A DNA stretch of 64,000 nucleotides from JALYOC01 sp036675345 (GCA_036675345.1 JAKFFE010000048.1:62001-126000); one strand, 5' to 3'. Numbered from the stretch's first letter, positions 41,078 to 49,931 are shown. Numbers and translations: made by a program. The notes: generated by a model from the letters alone, not told the origin.

Positions 41078-42151
41078 ATGCGCCTAACGGGTTCCACGGG
41101 CTTTCTGGGTCATGCTAGAAAAAGCGGCTCTTCCCCCCGTCGTGCAACTCGAACCTCGAGGCCCAATCTGTCTCTTCTTTCTCTGCTCCGCCGTCTCTAT
41201 GCATCCGGCTTGTTCGTGCTTCCTGCGCTTGCCTCCGCCCAGGGGGTGCCCGCGACGGACCCTGCCTTGACGACACTTGCTGCCAAGGTCGAGAAAATTG
41301 CCGAGTCCCAGGAGCGGCAAGAGGCTGAGGTCCAAGCCAAGCTTGACGAGGTGCGAAGTGGAAAGCTGATCGCCAAGGGGTTCAGCGGAGGCATTGCTCT
41401 GGCGATCCAGACTCCACTGCCCGGGCGCACCCGGCAGGAGAATGCGGCCTCCGCGCTGATGCCCTACGTCCTCATCATGCCGTTCTACTGGGGATATCCG
41501 GAGGCGGCCGCAAACTACTGCGCATCAACGTGGGGCGGGGGGGATGAACGCACTGCCCAGAGTGCCGCCTCCGGGGTGGCAAAGATCAAGGCAGAGGCTC
41601 TGCTCCCGGTCGTTGAATCGGCCATCTCGGCTGGAGAGAAAGATGGTCCGATTGGCGCCCACCTGCTGGGCGGAAGGACCATCAAATACACCGACAAAGA
41701 TGGGAAGCACATTGACCACACGGCGACAGATGCGGTCGCCGCAATCCGGGCCTGGATCTCCGGAGGCAAGAATTCTGAGGCTCGTCTTCAGATCATCAAC
41801 TGGCTCGCGGCGCTGGACTGGAACCCCGCTTTGAGGGGCAGTTGTGCGCTCACCAAATTCGGGTTCTTCATCGGCAAGCCACTGACCTACACGGTCCTCA
41901 CCAGCCTCCGTGTGGACCAGGCACCCTCGGTGGAAGCCTCGCGAACCGATTACGCCGAGCGGGACGTCGTGCCAGTCATCGCCTTTGGCATCGGCTTCAG
42001 CCCCAATGCCTATTTCAGCGTCTTGGCTGGAACGACCCTGAACAACGTCGAATTCACCAAGGAGGACGGCTCCCAGTTCTCCCGCACCGCCTGGGCGTTG
42101 AGCTTCGGAATTGGCGGCAATCTCGATGTACTGGGTAGCCTCTTCAAGTAG
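41078..42151 (+). CDS. hypothetical secreted protein in low-GC islet
   Basis: The ~357-residue product is unrecognised. A signal-peptide-like stretch (LYASGLFVLPALASAQG) lies unusually far in, near residue 40. The true start may therefore be later or the N-terminus is extended; upstream ATG (41078) and GTG (41069) lack ribosome-binding sites. A short coiled coil follows (AAKVEKIAESQERQEAEVQA). The C-terminus has strand patterns (VVPVIAFGIGFSPNAYFSVL; TAWALSFGIGGNLDVLGSLF) suggesting an outer-membrane or porin-like end. Base composition and codon use are less GC-rich than the neighbours, a sign of recent transfer. Confidence 0.65.
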   Translation: MRLTGSTGFLGHARKSGSSPRRATRTSRPNLSLLSLLRRLYASGLFVLPALASAQGVPATDPALTTLAAKVEKIAESQERQEAEVQAKLDEVRSGKLIAKGFSGGIALAIQTPLPGRTRQENAASALMPYVLIMPFYWGYPEAAANYCASTWGGGDERTAQSAASGVAKIKAEALLPVVESAISAGEKDGPIGAHLLGGRTIKYTDKDGKHIDHTATDAVAAIRAWISGGKNSEARLQIINWLAALDWNPALRGSCALTKFGFFIGKPLTYTVLTSLRVDQAPSVEASRTDYAERDVVPVIAFGIGFSPNAYFSVLAGTTLNNVEFTKEDGSQFSRTAWALSFGIGGNLDVLGSLFK

Positions 42152-42207
42152 GCCCGCCACGCCCAGGGCGGCCCCAGATCAGGGGCTGCCTGAGAGGATG
42201 AGGACTG

Positions 42208-42756
42208 CTACCGCCCGTACCAATTCGGAGAGGAGGCATCTCTGCATCCCTCCGCAAGCCCGATGATGACGGGCCAGGCGACGTGCTCTCGACACCCAGA
42301 GGTTTCGAAAGCATCGTTCCGATGCCTGGCTGCGCAATCGGTGTCTGGTGGATTCCCTTCGCTGCGGTCCGAGACCGAGAGGATGTCTCCGACGAAGATG
42401 TAGCTGCGGCCATTCTCGCAGTTCCGCCACCTGGGATCGGAGCAGAAGACGGCGACCGGAGCATCTGATTGCGCAGAGACGAATGGGATCCCCCCCCGCT
42501 TCACGCAGGTCCCTTGGAGCGCGACGTTCTTGAACCGCGCCCTGCAGCCTTCGTCCGCGTACGTCTTTCCGTTCTGCGTCTGAAGGGTCGGTGCGTGACC
42601 CTCCACAAAACATGACAGCACTTCGCTCACCGTGACTTTGCGCGGCTCCTCTTTATCGGGCTGTGGGGTGAGACAGTTGACGTAAGCAAGAAGAAGTACC
42701 GCGGGCCTGAGATTGAGCAGCAAGGGAACCCTCGTCGGTGTGATCAGATGGTTCAT
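42208..42756 (-). CDS. hypothetical secreted Cys-containing protein, 182 aa
   Basis: Not recognised. The N-terminal hydrophobic stretch (LLLNLRPAVLLLAYVNC) resembles a signal peptide with a non-canonical lipobox (Asn before Cys). About seven Cys follow in the mature part (SCFVEG, GCRARF, GTCVKRG, VFCSDP, NCENG, DCAAR and GCREHV), implying disulfides and export. The gene is convergent with the 41078 gene, separated by 56 bp, and shares its lower GC content. No clear ribosome-binding site is seen. Confidence 0.6.
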   Translation of the reverse strand: MNHLITPTRVPLLLNLRPAVLLLAYVNCLTPQPDKEEPRKVTVSEVLSCFVEGHAPTLQTQNGKTYADEGCRARFKNVALQGTCVKRGGIPFVSAQSDAPVAVFCSDPRWRNCENGRSYIFVGDILSVSDRSEGNPPDTDCAARHRNDAFETSGCREHVAWPVIIGLAEGCRDASSPNWYGR

Positions 42757-42941
42757 CGGGTTCTACATCTGTCTCAGAAGGACTGAATAGAAGACTGGGC
42801 GCGCGGCGGACACCTCAGGGGTGGTCGGTGCTGCTTCCGACCGAGGCTTTGATCGAACGGGTCCACTGTCCGGGTAGCGCCATACCGGCGAGCGCCTGCC
42901 TGGCCGCCCGCTGGGTACCGGATGACCACGCTCGCGCCCAG

Positions 42942-42958
42942 ATTGTCTGCACCACAAT
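42942..42958. promoter_or_regulatory. candidate operator of the XRE regulator
   Basis: ATTGT (42942-42946) and ACAAT (42954-42958) form a dyad with a 7-nt spacer just upstream of the XRE-family gene, right before its AAAGGAG. A position overlapping the promoter fits autoregulation (inference). Confidence 0.4.
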
Positions 42959-42997
42959 GGAAAGGAGCCGCGCCTGGTACCCACCTTCGGGACCTGC

Positions 42998-43291
42998 GTG
43001 CGCACCCTCCGGCTGGCGCAGTCGCTGACGCAGGAGCAGCTCGCGGAGTACAGCGGGCTGTCGGTGGAGGCGATTCGACGGATCGAGCGCGACGGGTTGT
43101 CGCCCTCACTCAGGACCATCGAGAAGATCGCTCGGGGTTTCCGCCTCTCCCTGGGGACCCTGTTTACCTTCTACGTCCAGGGCCAACGGGACCTGGCGCG
43201 GGAGCTGATCGACCTGCTGACGACGCGGACGCCGGAAGAGGTGCAGCGCGCACAAGAAGTGCTGTTGGCGATGTTCGCCCGAGAGCCATAG
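42998..43291 (+). CDS. XRE-family HTH transcriptional regulator
   Basis: A compact 97-residue (or 105-residue) DNA-binding protein. The HTH spans about residues 5-60: SLTQEQLAEYSGLSVEAIRR, then IERDGLSPSLRTIEKIARGF, in the usual five-helix order. The C-terminal ~35 residues are helical and could dimerise. The GTG at 42998 has no ribosome-binding site. An AAAGGAG at 42961-42967 is well placed for an in-frame CTG at 42974, which adds eight residues (LVPTFGTC) that fit the family pattern. Its neighbours are lower-GC hypothetical genes, so it may regulate an acquired islet. An inverted repeat follows the gene. Confidence 0.85.
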   Translation: MRTLRLAQSLTQEQLAEYSGLSVEAIRRIERDGLSPSLRTIEKIARGFRLSLGTLFTFYVQGQRDLARELIDLLTTRTPEEVQRAQEVLLAMFAREP

Positions 43292-43303
43292 CGACTGATC
43301 AGG

Positions 43304-43333
43304 GGCGCCCGGGTTCGAAGTAGCCCGGGCGCC
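43304..43333 (+). terminator. 10-bp perfect hairpin after XRE gene
   Basis: GGCGCCCGGG (43304-43313) and CCCGGGCGCC (43324-43333) pair perfectly around a 10-nt loop, 13 nt after the stop codon. There is no T-run, but the stem is very stable. Confidence 0.6.
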
Positions 43334-43408
43334 TCGTCGGTACTGGCCCTATGAAGTTCGAAGGAACTGGCTCTGGGCAGGAGTGCGCGAACGCGCGAGA
43401 CCCCGTCC

Positions 43409-43981
43409 ATGGACGCCTTCCCAGCCATCCGAACCGTGTTGTTGTTGTGTGCCCTGGTGCTGCCGCTCTCGGCGCCGGCCCAGGAGACGGCAGGGTCCGC
43501 CCGGGACGGACAGGCGGACTTCGACTTCGAGCTGGGCACCTGGAAGACCCACGTCCGCCGACGTCTGCGTCCGCTGACCGGTTCCAACAGCTGGACCGAG
43601 CTGAACGGGACCACCGTGGTGCGCAAGGTCTGGAACGGCCGCGCCAACCTGGTGGAGCTGGTGGCAGACGGGCCGCTGGGCCACTTCGAAGGGCTGAGCC
43701 TGCGGCTGTACAACCCGCAGACCCGGCAATGGAGCCTGAACTTCGCCAGCAGCGGTGACGGCACCCTGGCGGTCCCCACCGTGGGGGAGTTCAAGAACGG
43801 CCGCGGTGAGTTCTACGCGCAGGAGCGGCTCAACGGTCGCGCGATCCTGGTCCGGTTCGTGATCACCCCAATCGACAAGACCACCTGCCGCTTCGAGCAG
43901 GCCTTCTCCGACGACGGCGGCAAAACCTGGGAGGTCAACTGGATCGCCACCGACACCCGGGTGGACCTCATCCGGAAGTAG
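43409..43981 (+). CDS. conserved secreted protein, DUF1579-like, 190 aa
   Basis: A signal peptide (residues 1-26, TVLLLCALVLPLSAPAQ) precedes a single beta-rich domain. Its recurrent features are FDFELGTWKTHVRR near residue 38, VRKVWNGRANLVEL, GLSLRLYNPQTRQWSLNFAS and a C-terminal CRFEQAFSDDGGKTWEVNWI. The pattern resembles DUF1579-type or lipocalin-like proteins often found in soil bacteria; I do not know a function. The start has only a weak Shine-Dalgarno (GCGAGA). The GC content is back to the genome norm. It converges on the SDR gene. Confidence 0.75.
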   Translation: MDAFPAIRTVLLLCALVLPLSAPAQETAGSARDGQADFDFELGTWKTHVRRRLRPLTGSNSWTELNGTTVVRKVWNGRANLVELVADGPLGHFEGLSLRLYNPQTRQWSLNFASSGDGTLAVPTVGEFKNGRGEFYAQERLNGRAILVRFVITPIDKTTCRFEQAFSDDGGKTWEVNWIATDTRVDLIRK

Positions 43982-43997
43982 GTCGGCCGACCCCTGT

Positions 43998-44027
43998 CCG
44001 GGCTCCGTGCTCCGGGCTCCGTGCTCC
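43998..44027. repeat. 14-bp tandem duplication
   Basis: CCGGGCTCCGTGCT occurs twice in tandem (43998-44011 and 44012-44025) in the gap between the convergent genes. Probably slippage; no function suggested. Confidence 0.6.
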
Positions 44028-44071
44028 ACTGCCTCATCCAAGCCAGAGGTCGGGATGCTCGGCGCCGACGC

Positions 44072-44839
44072 TCACCCCGGCGGCAGCTCGCCCCGGGTCT
44101 TCTTGTTCATCACCCGCATCGCGAATCCGGGGGCGAAGCGGGAGACGTAGAACAGCGCGCTGGCGTCTCCGGGGCGGATCTCCGGGACGTCCTTGGCCAG
44201 CCCCAGCAGCACCAGTTGGGCGAACTGCTCTGGGGTGGTGAAGGTCTCCGGCTTGTCGTAGCGGGCCGAGGACATCGGGGTGTGGACCAGCCCGGGGGCC
44301 ACTTCGAAGATCTTCACCGGCGAACCCTGGAGCTGGAAGCGCAGCGACTGGGTGAAGGAGTGCAGCGCCGCCTTGGTGGCCGAGTACACCGGCGCCTTGG
44401 CCAGCGGCGCGTAGGCCACCCCGCTGCTGACGTTCACGATCGCCGCGGCGGTGGCCTTGAGCAGCCGGGGCAGCAGCAGGTGGGTGAGCAGGATCGGCGC
44501 GGTGAGGTTGGTGGTGATCTCCCGCTCCACCTTGGAGGCGGGGTGGGCGCCGTCCAGGAAGCTCCAGTCGTGCATCACCCCCGCGTTGTTGATCAGCACG
44601 TTGAAACCCGGGTGCTCCGCGGTCAGCCAGTCCGCCAGCGCCTGGCGATCCTCCTCCACGGTCACATCACAGCGTCGAGCCACCAGCCCCGGATGGGCCC
44701 GGGCCGCGTCCTCCAGCTTCGCCGCGTCCCTTCCAGTGATGATCACCTGGTTGCCCCGCCGGAGCAGCTCCGCCGCCAGCGCCAGACCGATTCCCGAACC
44801 ACCCCCGGTGAGCACCACCGTGTTGCCGCTGAGCTTCAA
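44072..44839 (-). CDS. short-chain dehydrogenase/reductase (DltE-like)
   Basis: A 255-residue classical SDR. The cofactor motif is TGGGSGIG (residues 11-18), with NNAG at 84-87, Ser138/Ser139, Tyr152 and Lys156 (YSATK). These form the standard NAD(P)-dependent oxidoreductase active site. The closest general resemblance is to DltE-type SDRs, whose substrates are largely unknown. The start codon is TTG (44839) with AGGGAG 8 nt upstream. The protein is cytosolic. It is followed by no operon partner; the G6PD gene upstream on the same strand lies 78 bp away and a shared transcript is possible. Confidence 0.9.
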   Translation of the reverse strand: MKLSGNTVVLTGGGSGIGLALAAELLRRGNQVIITGRDAAKLEDAARAHPGLVARRCDVTVEEDRQALADWLTAEHPGFNVLINNAGVMHDWSFLDGAHPASKVEREITTNLTAPILLTHLLLPRLLKATAAAIVNVSSGVAYAPLAKAPVYSATKAALHSFTQSLRFQLQGSPVKIFEVAPGLVHTPMSSARYDKPETFTTPEQFAQLVLLGLAKDVPEIRPGDASALFYVSRFAPGFAMRVMNKKTRGELPPG

Positions 44840-44917
44840 TTGATTCTCCCTTCGAACGCCGCCGACTTTGGACGGAAAGGGAAAGGTGCGCCACTGGGCA
44901 CGCGCGAGCGCTGGGCG

Positions 44918-46336
44918 TCACCCGGGCGGCGCCGGTGCTTCGTCCGCCCGGGTCGGGTCGGCTCCGGGCCCCGCGGACCCTGCGGGGTATTCCTCCAGCG
45001 GGACCACGCCCTGCCTCCAGCCCTCGACCACTGGCATCAGCACCCGCCACGCCTCTTCGGCCTCGTCCCCGCGCACTGACAGGGCGCTTCCCCCCGAGAG
45101 GATGTCCACCAGGACGGCGCAGTAGGCCGGCACCTCGCCCGGCGGGGGCGGCATCCGCATGCGCAATCCGGAGCCGGAGCCGGCTCCCCCTCCGGCGAGC
45201 TGGAGCACCACGTCCCGGGGACCGTCGATGCCGATGTGCAGGACGTTGGGGGAAGCTTCCGCGTCCCCGCCCTCCAGTGGACGAAAGCGAAGGACGATCT
45301 CCTTTCTCCTCTCGGGCAGCGCCTTGCCCGCGCGCAGCAGAAAGCGCGTCCCGGCCCAACGGGGGTTGTCGATCTCCAGTGTGACTTCCGCGTAGGTCTC
45401 GGTGTTCCGGCTCGGGTTCACGCCCTCCTCGTGCGCGTAGGCGGGGACGGACCGCCCAGCTCCTTCGGCGCCTTGAAGCGTCCCTGCCGTGTAGCGGGCG
45501 CGTCGGGTGCGAGCGCCCAGTTCCACGGCAGTGAGCGGGCGCACGGAGCGCAGCAGCTCCACCTTCCGGTCCCGCATCGCGCGTTCGCTGGGATTCTCCG
45601 GGGGTTCCATCGCCACCAACGTCAGCAGCTGGAACATGTGGTTCTGCATCACGTCCTTCAGCGCCCCCGCGTGGTCGAAGTAGCCCGCGCGGCCCTCCAG
45701 CCCCAGCGTCTCCTCCCACAGGATCTCCACCTGCGCGAGGTGCGCGGCGTTCCAGACAGGCTGGAACACCCGGTTGGCGAACCGCAGGGCGATCAGGTTC
45801 TGCACGCTGGCCATCCCCAGCACGTGGTCCACGCGGAACACCGCCGCTTCGCCTGCCTCTCCGGAGACGCGCGCCAGGAGCTGATTGAGGGCGATGGCGC
45901 TCTGCAGGTCGACGCCGAACGGTTTCTCCACCACCAGTCGACTGCCGAGCGGAAGTCGCAGCCCGCCCAGCGCCGAGACCGCAACAGGAAAGAGCTCCGC
46001 CGGAAGCGCGAGGTACACCGCGACCGGACCGCCGCGCTCGGGGAGATCCGCCAGTTCGCGCTGGACCTCCACCAAATCCCGGACGTCGATCGTCCGGAAG
46101 CTGAGTGAGCGCGCGACCTGCTCATGCGCAGCCGCGGGGGTCTGCGCGGCGTGGGTCTGGAGGCGCTCCAGCACGTGGCGGCGGAACGTCTCCAGGTCCC
46201 AGCGTTCAGGCGCCACCCCGAGGATACGAAAGCCCGCTGGCAGTCGCTTCTGCGCGAAGAGCTCGGCGATGGCCGGGAACAGGTACCGGCCGGCGAGATC
46301 TCCGGTCGCTCCGAACAGGATCAAATCGGAGATCAT
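44918..46336 (-). CDS. zwf: glucose-6-phosphate dehydrogenase-like protein (divergent subfamily)
   Basis: A 472-residue G6PD-family protein. NADP-binding GATGDLAGR starts at residue 9, EKPFG is at 137-141, and DHAGALKDVMQNHMFQ places the catalytic His233. The substrate signature normally RIDHYLGKE reads RVDHVLGMA (Asp170-His171 kept; Tyr and Lys replaced by Val172 and Met175). The early Lys of GDLAKRKL is also missing (GDLAGRYL). It therefore belongs to a divergent group and may use another sugar phosphate. The C-terminus is Pro/Ala-rich. TGAGGG precedes the ATG. It is divergent from the sugar porter and lies near 6-phosphogluconolactonase, suggesting a pentose-phosphate context. Confidence 0.82.
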   Translation of the reverse strand: MISDLILFGATGDLAGRYLFPAIAELFAQKRLPAGFRILGVAPERWDLETFRRHVLERLQTHAAQTPAAAHEQVARSLSFRTIDVRDLVEVQRELADLPERGGPVAVYLALPAELFPVAVSALGGLRLPLGSRLVVEKPFGVDLQSAIALNQLLARVSGEAGEAAVFRVDHVLGMASVQNLIALRFANRVFQPVWNAAHLAQVEILWEETLGLEGRAGYFDHAGALKDVMQNHMFQLLTLVAMEPPENPSERAMRDRKVELLRSVRPLTAVELGARTRRARYTAGTLQGAEGAGRSVPAYAHEEGVNPSRNTETYAEVTLEIDNPRWAGTRFLLRAGKALPERRKEIVLRFRPLEGGDAEASPNVLHIGIDGPRDVVLQLAGGGAGSGSGLRMRMPPPPGEVPAYCAVLVDILSGGSALSVRGDEAEEAWRVLMPVVEGWRQGVVPLEEYPAGSAGPGADPTRADEAPAPPG

Positions 46337-46429
46337 GGGTGCCCTCAGGGGTGGGTGTCTTTGACGTGCACCTCACCAGGATGGCGATGACGCGAACCCG
46401 CCGCCACCCTGGGCGCGCTTACGTGGGGC

Positions 46430-46458
46430 GGTCCCCATGAGCATCTAGAGAGGGGACC
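46430..46458. promoter_or_regulatory. dyad between divergent G6PD and sugar porter genes
   Basis: GGTCCCC (46430-46436) and GGGGACC (46452-46458) form an inverted repeat with a 15-nt spacer in the 178-bp divergent promoter region. It is a candidate operator for coordinate control of both genes. Confidence 0.4.
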
Positions 46459-46514
46459 ACCGCGCTCGAGGCGCATCCACGCTGAGCAGGCGGCCAGGCA
46501 GGCCTGGAGGGACG

Positions 46515-47814
46515 ATGGCGGCTCCACCGAGCAGCACCCGGTACCCGACCTTGATTGCTGCCGGTGCGGCCATCGCCGGGTTCCTGTTCGGCTTTGATAC
46601 GTCCACGCTGAATGCGGCCATCACCGGCGTCCGCTCCACGATGGAGCTGACCAGCGGGGTGATGGGCTTTGTCGCCGCGATCTCACTGATCGGTTGCGCC
46701 ATCGGCGCCTGGTTTGCGGGTCCGGTCTCGATCCGGATCGGACGTACCCGGGTGATGATGCTGGCGGGCAGCCTGGTGGCCCTCGGCGCCCTCGGTGGTG
46801 CCGCCGTTCATCGCCGAGATCTCCCCCACCCGGATCCGGGGCCGCCTCGGCTCCCTGTGGCAGTTCGCGATCGTGATCGGCCAGCTGCTGGGGCTGCTCG
46901 CCGGGTACGGCATCACCCACTGGGCCGGGTCGGAGGCGGCCCCTCTGCTCGGAGTGGGCGCGGCGTGGCGGTGGATGTTTGGCGTCGTGGCCGCGCTGGG
47001 GGTGGCCTATGTGCTGGTCGCGCGGGGATTGCCCCGTTCGCCGCACGAGCTGATCCGCCAGGGCGCCGAGGACGAGGCGCGCGTGCTGATCCGCCGCCTG
47101 GAGGACGCCCCCGCCGAGGGGCGGGTGGAGGCCATTCGTCAGGCGCAGCACCAGAACCGGAACGGGAAGGGGTTGGGCGACCTTCGCGGCAGCAGCCTCG
47201 GCCTCCAACGGATCGTCTGGATTGGGCTCCTGCTGGGTGCCTTCCAGCAATTGGTCGGCATCAACGTGGTCAAGACCTACTCGAACACGCTCTGGCTTGC
47301 GGTCGGGTTCTCCACCAACGCCGCCTTCACCATCAGCATCACCACCGTGATGGTGAGCATCGCCTCCACCGTGGTGGCCATCTTGTTGATTGACCGGGTC
47401 GGCCGGAAGACCCTCCTCCTCGCCGGCGCGGCGTTCATGGTCCTCTCGTTGGCGACCCTCGCCGTCGCGCTCTCCACCGCGTCCGGGAGCGGCGGCGACC
47501 TCAGCCTGGGCCGCGAGGCGGGCATCGCCGCGCTGGTGGCGATCAACGTGTTCGCGGTGGCCTTCGGGGTGACCTGGGGCCCGGTGATGTGGGTGATGCT
47601 GGGCGAGCTCTTTGACGGCAACCTCCGCAGCTCCGCGGTGGCGGTGTGCACCGCGGTGAACTGGATGACCAACTGGCTGGTGACCAGGACCTTTCCCCTG
47701 CTCGCCGACGCTGGGCTGGGCCTCGCCTATGGGCTGTATGCGGTGTTCGCGTTGGTGGCCGGGGTGTTCGTGTGGCGGGTCCTGCCGGAGACCCGGGGCC
47801 GGTCGCTTGGGTGA
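46515..47814 (+). pseudogene. sugar-porter MFS transporter, broken by deletion and frameshift
   Basis: Two open frames encode separate parts of one MFS sugar porter. The first (46515 to about 46790) gives TM1 to the start of TM3: GFLFGFDTSTLNAAITGVRS, then GRTRVMMLAGSLVALGAL. The second, in another frame from about 46795, resumes at VPPFIAEISPTRIRGRLGS and continues to the normal end LPETRGRSLG. The end of TM3 and TM4, about 35-40 residues with the usual gR..G.G.G motif, is absent. The defect is thus a deletion not divisible by three rather than a point frameshift. GGAGGG precedes the first ATG. Transport is presumably lost, unless this is an assembly error. The downstream FUSC start overlaps its stop (GTGA). 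Confidence 0.8.
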
Positions 47815-48893
47815 CGCCAGTGGGCCAAGCCGAGAGCCAGGCGAGGCGCGCCATCCTCCGGGTCCAGGGAGGCTTCGGGCTCATCCTCCAGGGAACCGCC
47901 GCCGCGACCCTGGCCTGGTTCATCGCCCGGCAGCTGGTGGGAAACCACGAACCCTTCTTCGCGCCGATCGCCGCGGTGGTTGCGCTCAACGCGTCGGTGG
48001 GGCGACGGGGGATAAACACCCTTCGACTGCTGACGGGAGTGTTCATCGGGATCGGCGTCGGAGAGCTCTCCCTTCAGCTCCTCGGCCGCAACCCCTGGAC
48101 CCTGCCTCTGGCGGTGCTGGTCGCGCTGACCCTGGCGCGCGCCGTGGGGGCGGTCCCGATCGTCATCGGCCAGGCCGCGGCGAGCGCGATCCTCACCGTG
48201 GCGGTCTCCAGGGGCCAACCCGGCGTGGATCGGCTCTTCGACGCGCTGATCGGCTCCGGGGTCGCCCTGGTCTTCACCCAGGTGGTGTTCTCGCCCGAGC
48301 CCCTTCGTCTGCTCCGCCGCGCCGAGGCGGCGGCCTTGAACGAGATGTCCGCTGGCCTCACCCTCACCGCCCAGTCGTTGGAACAGCACGACCAGGAGCT
48401 CGTCGAACGGGCCTTGAGCAGGCTCCGGACGCTGCGCGACCGGCTGGCCGAACTCCACCAGACGCGAGACGCCAGCACCGCGTCGGCGCGCCACTCGCTG
48501 ATCTGGAGGTGGCGGCGCCTGCCCACGGTGGTGGTGGAACGTGAGAGCGCCGGGCATCTGGATCTGCTGGGCGGCGCCTGCGTGATGGTGATTCGGTTCG
48601 CCATGGCCACCGAGCCGGGAGAGCGAAGCCTCCTCGCCCCGCGGGTGGGGGAGCTCGCCGCTGCCCTGGAAGCCCTGGCGCAAGGTCCGGGCGACTGGAA
48701 GCGGCGACAGCTGGCGGCGGCCAACGCGAACGCAATTGCCCAGCGACTGGAGCACCTCGACCTGCCCCAGGGCACCGCACTCTCCGGCGCGGTGGTGGCG
48801 ATGCGGATGGTGGCCGCCGACCTGACGCGCTTCGCACGGGTGGAGGCGCAGGCCGAGGACCCCACGGTGACCCACCCCGGGAGGGATCAATGA
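47811..48893 (+). CDS. FUSC-family inner-membrane protein
   Basis: The 360-residue product has an N-terminal block of about five or six hydrophobic segments (about 15-150; LILQGTAAATLAWFIARQLV, EPFFAPIAAVVALNASVGRR, FIGIGVGELSLQLLG). This matches the FUSC/aromatic-acid-exporter type of domain. A cytosolic helical domain follows (~160-360). Such proteins export aromatic or hydroxy acids or strengthen the envelope; here the substrate is unknown. The GTG at 47811 overlaps the sugar-porter stop codon (GTGA). The gene's stop overlaps the next start (ATGA), so the three genes are translationally coupled. Confidence 0.82.
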   Translation: MTPVGQAESQARRAILRVQGGFGLILQGTAAATLAWFIARQLVGNHEPFFAPIAAVVALNASVGRRGINTLRLLTGVFIGIGVGELSLQLLGRNPWTLPLAVLVALTLARAVGAVPIVIGQAAASAILTVAVSRGQPGVDRLFDALIGSGVALVFTQVVFSPEPLRLLRRAEAAALNEMSAGLTLTAQSLEQHDQELVERALSRLRTLRDRLAELHQTRDASTASARHSLIWRWRRLPTVVVERESAGHLDLLGGACVMVIRFAMATEPGERSLLAPRVGELAAALEALAQGPGDWKRRQLAAANANAIAQRLEHLDLPQGTALSGAVVAMRMVAADLTRFARVEAQAEDPTVTHPGRDQ

Positions 48894-49912
48894 GCCCCAG
48901 AACGTTCGTCTACGTGGCCAACTCCAGGAGCCTGACGATCAGCGTCCTCCAGCTGCGGGAGGACGGAGAGCTGACGCCGGTGGCGGAGGTCCCGGTGCCA
49001 AGTTCACCGCCCCCTCCCGAGTCCCTGCCGCTGGCGATCAGCCGGGACCAGCGTTTCCTCTACGCGGCGCTGCGCACCGAGCCGTACTCCGCGGTGACCT
49101 TCGCGATCGACCCCACCGGCGGCGGACTCACCTACGTCGGGAGCGGCCCCCTCGCGGACTCGCTGCCGTACATCACGGTGGACCAGACGGGCCGCTTCCT
49201 CCTCGGCGCCTCCTACGGCGGACACCGGGTCACCGTGAATCCGATCTCTCCCGGCGGAGTGGTGGAGCCCGTCCTCCAGTCGCTGGCCACCGCGCCCAAG
49301 GCGCACTGCATCGTGGTCGATGGCTCCAACCGGCGGGCGCTGTTCACCAGCCTGGGCGGGGACCTCCTCTACCAGGCGCAGTTCGACGCGCGGACCGGGA
49401 CGCTCTCGCTGCTGGATCCCCCGGCAGTCGGCGTCCGGCCAGGCGCCGGGCCCCGCCATCTGGTCTTCTCGCCGGACGGTCGCTTCGTCTACCTCCTCAA
49501 CGAGCTGGACGGTTCGTTGTACGTGTTCCCCTTCGAGGGAACTCTGAAGGCGCAGGTGCAGATCGTCAGCGTGCTCCCGGAGGGGTTCACCGGGAAGCCC
49601 TGGGCGGCCGACCTCCACCTCTCCCCCGATGGTGGCGCCCTCTACGCCTCCGAGCGGACCTCCAGCACCCTGGCCGCGTTCCGGGTGGAGACGCCCACCG
49701 GACGGCTCCGCTCGCTGGGCTCCTTCGCCACCGCCAGGCATCCGCGCGAGTTCGCGATCGCCCCCAGCGGGAGGTGGCTGCTGGCGTTGGGCGAGGCCTC
49801 GGACCAGCTGTGGCTCCACCCGATCGACCCCGACACCGGTACACCCGGAGAGGGAAGGGTGCTCCCGGTGGGAGGAATGCCGAACTGGATCGAGGTGCTG
49901 GAGCTTCCCTGA
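48890..49912 (+). CDS. pgl: 6-phosphogluconolactonase (lactonase-type beta-propeller)
   Basis: The 340-residue product is a seven-bladed propeller of the YbhE/Pgl type, which hydrolyses 6-phosphogluconolactone in the pentose-phosphate pathway. Repeating blades are readable: FVYVANSRSLTISVLQL, LGASYGGHRVTVNPISP, GPRHLVFSPDGRFVYLLNEL and ADLHLSPDGGALYASERTSS. Length and blade spacing match the family. It has no signal peptide. The ATG overlaps the FUSC stop. Its closeness to the G6PD-like gene fits the two first steps of the oxidative pathway, although that dehydrogenase is divergent in its active site. Confidence 0.85.
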   Translation: MSPRTFVYVANSRSLTISVLQLREDGELTPVAEVPVPSSPPPPESLPLAISRDQRFLYAALRTEPYSAVTFAIDPTGGGLTYVGSGPLADSLPYITVDQTGRFLLGASYGGHRVTVNPISPGGVVEPVLQSLATAPKAHCIVVDGSNRRALFTSLGGDLLYQAQFDARTGTLSLLDPPAVGVRPGAGPRHLVFSPDGRFVYLLNELDGSLYVFPFEGTLKAQVQIVSVLPEGFTGKPWAADLHLSPDGGALYASERTSSTLAAFRVETPTGRLRSLGSFATARHPREFAIAPSGRWLLALGEASDQLWLHPIDPDTGTPGEGRVLPVGGMPNWIEVLELP

Positions 49913-49931
49913 GCCGCTGCTGGTCGTCTGA

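Noticed and set aside
46515..47393. First half of the sugar porter read as a complete 292-residue gene
   Set aside because: The last ~200 codons are a frame shadow of the downstream transporter part; homology to the family stops near 46790.
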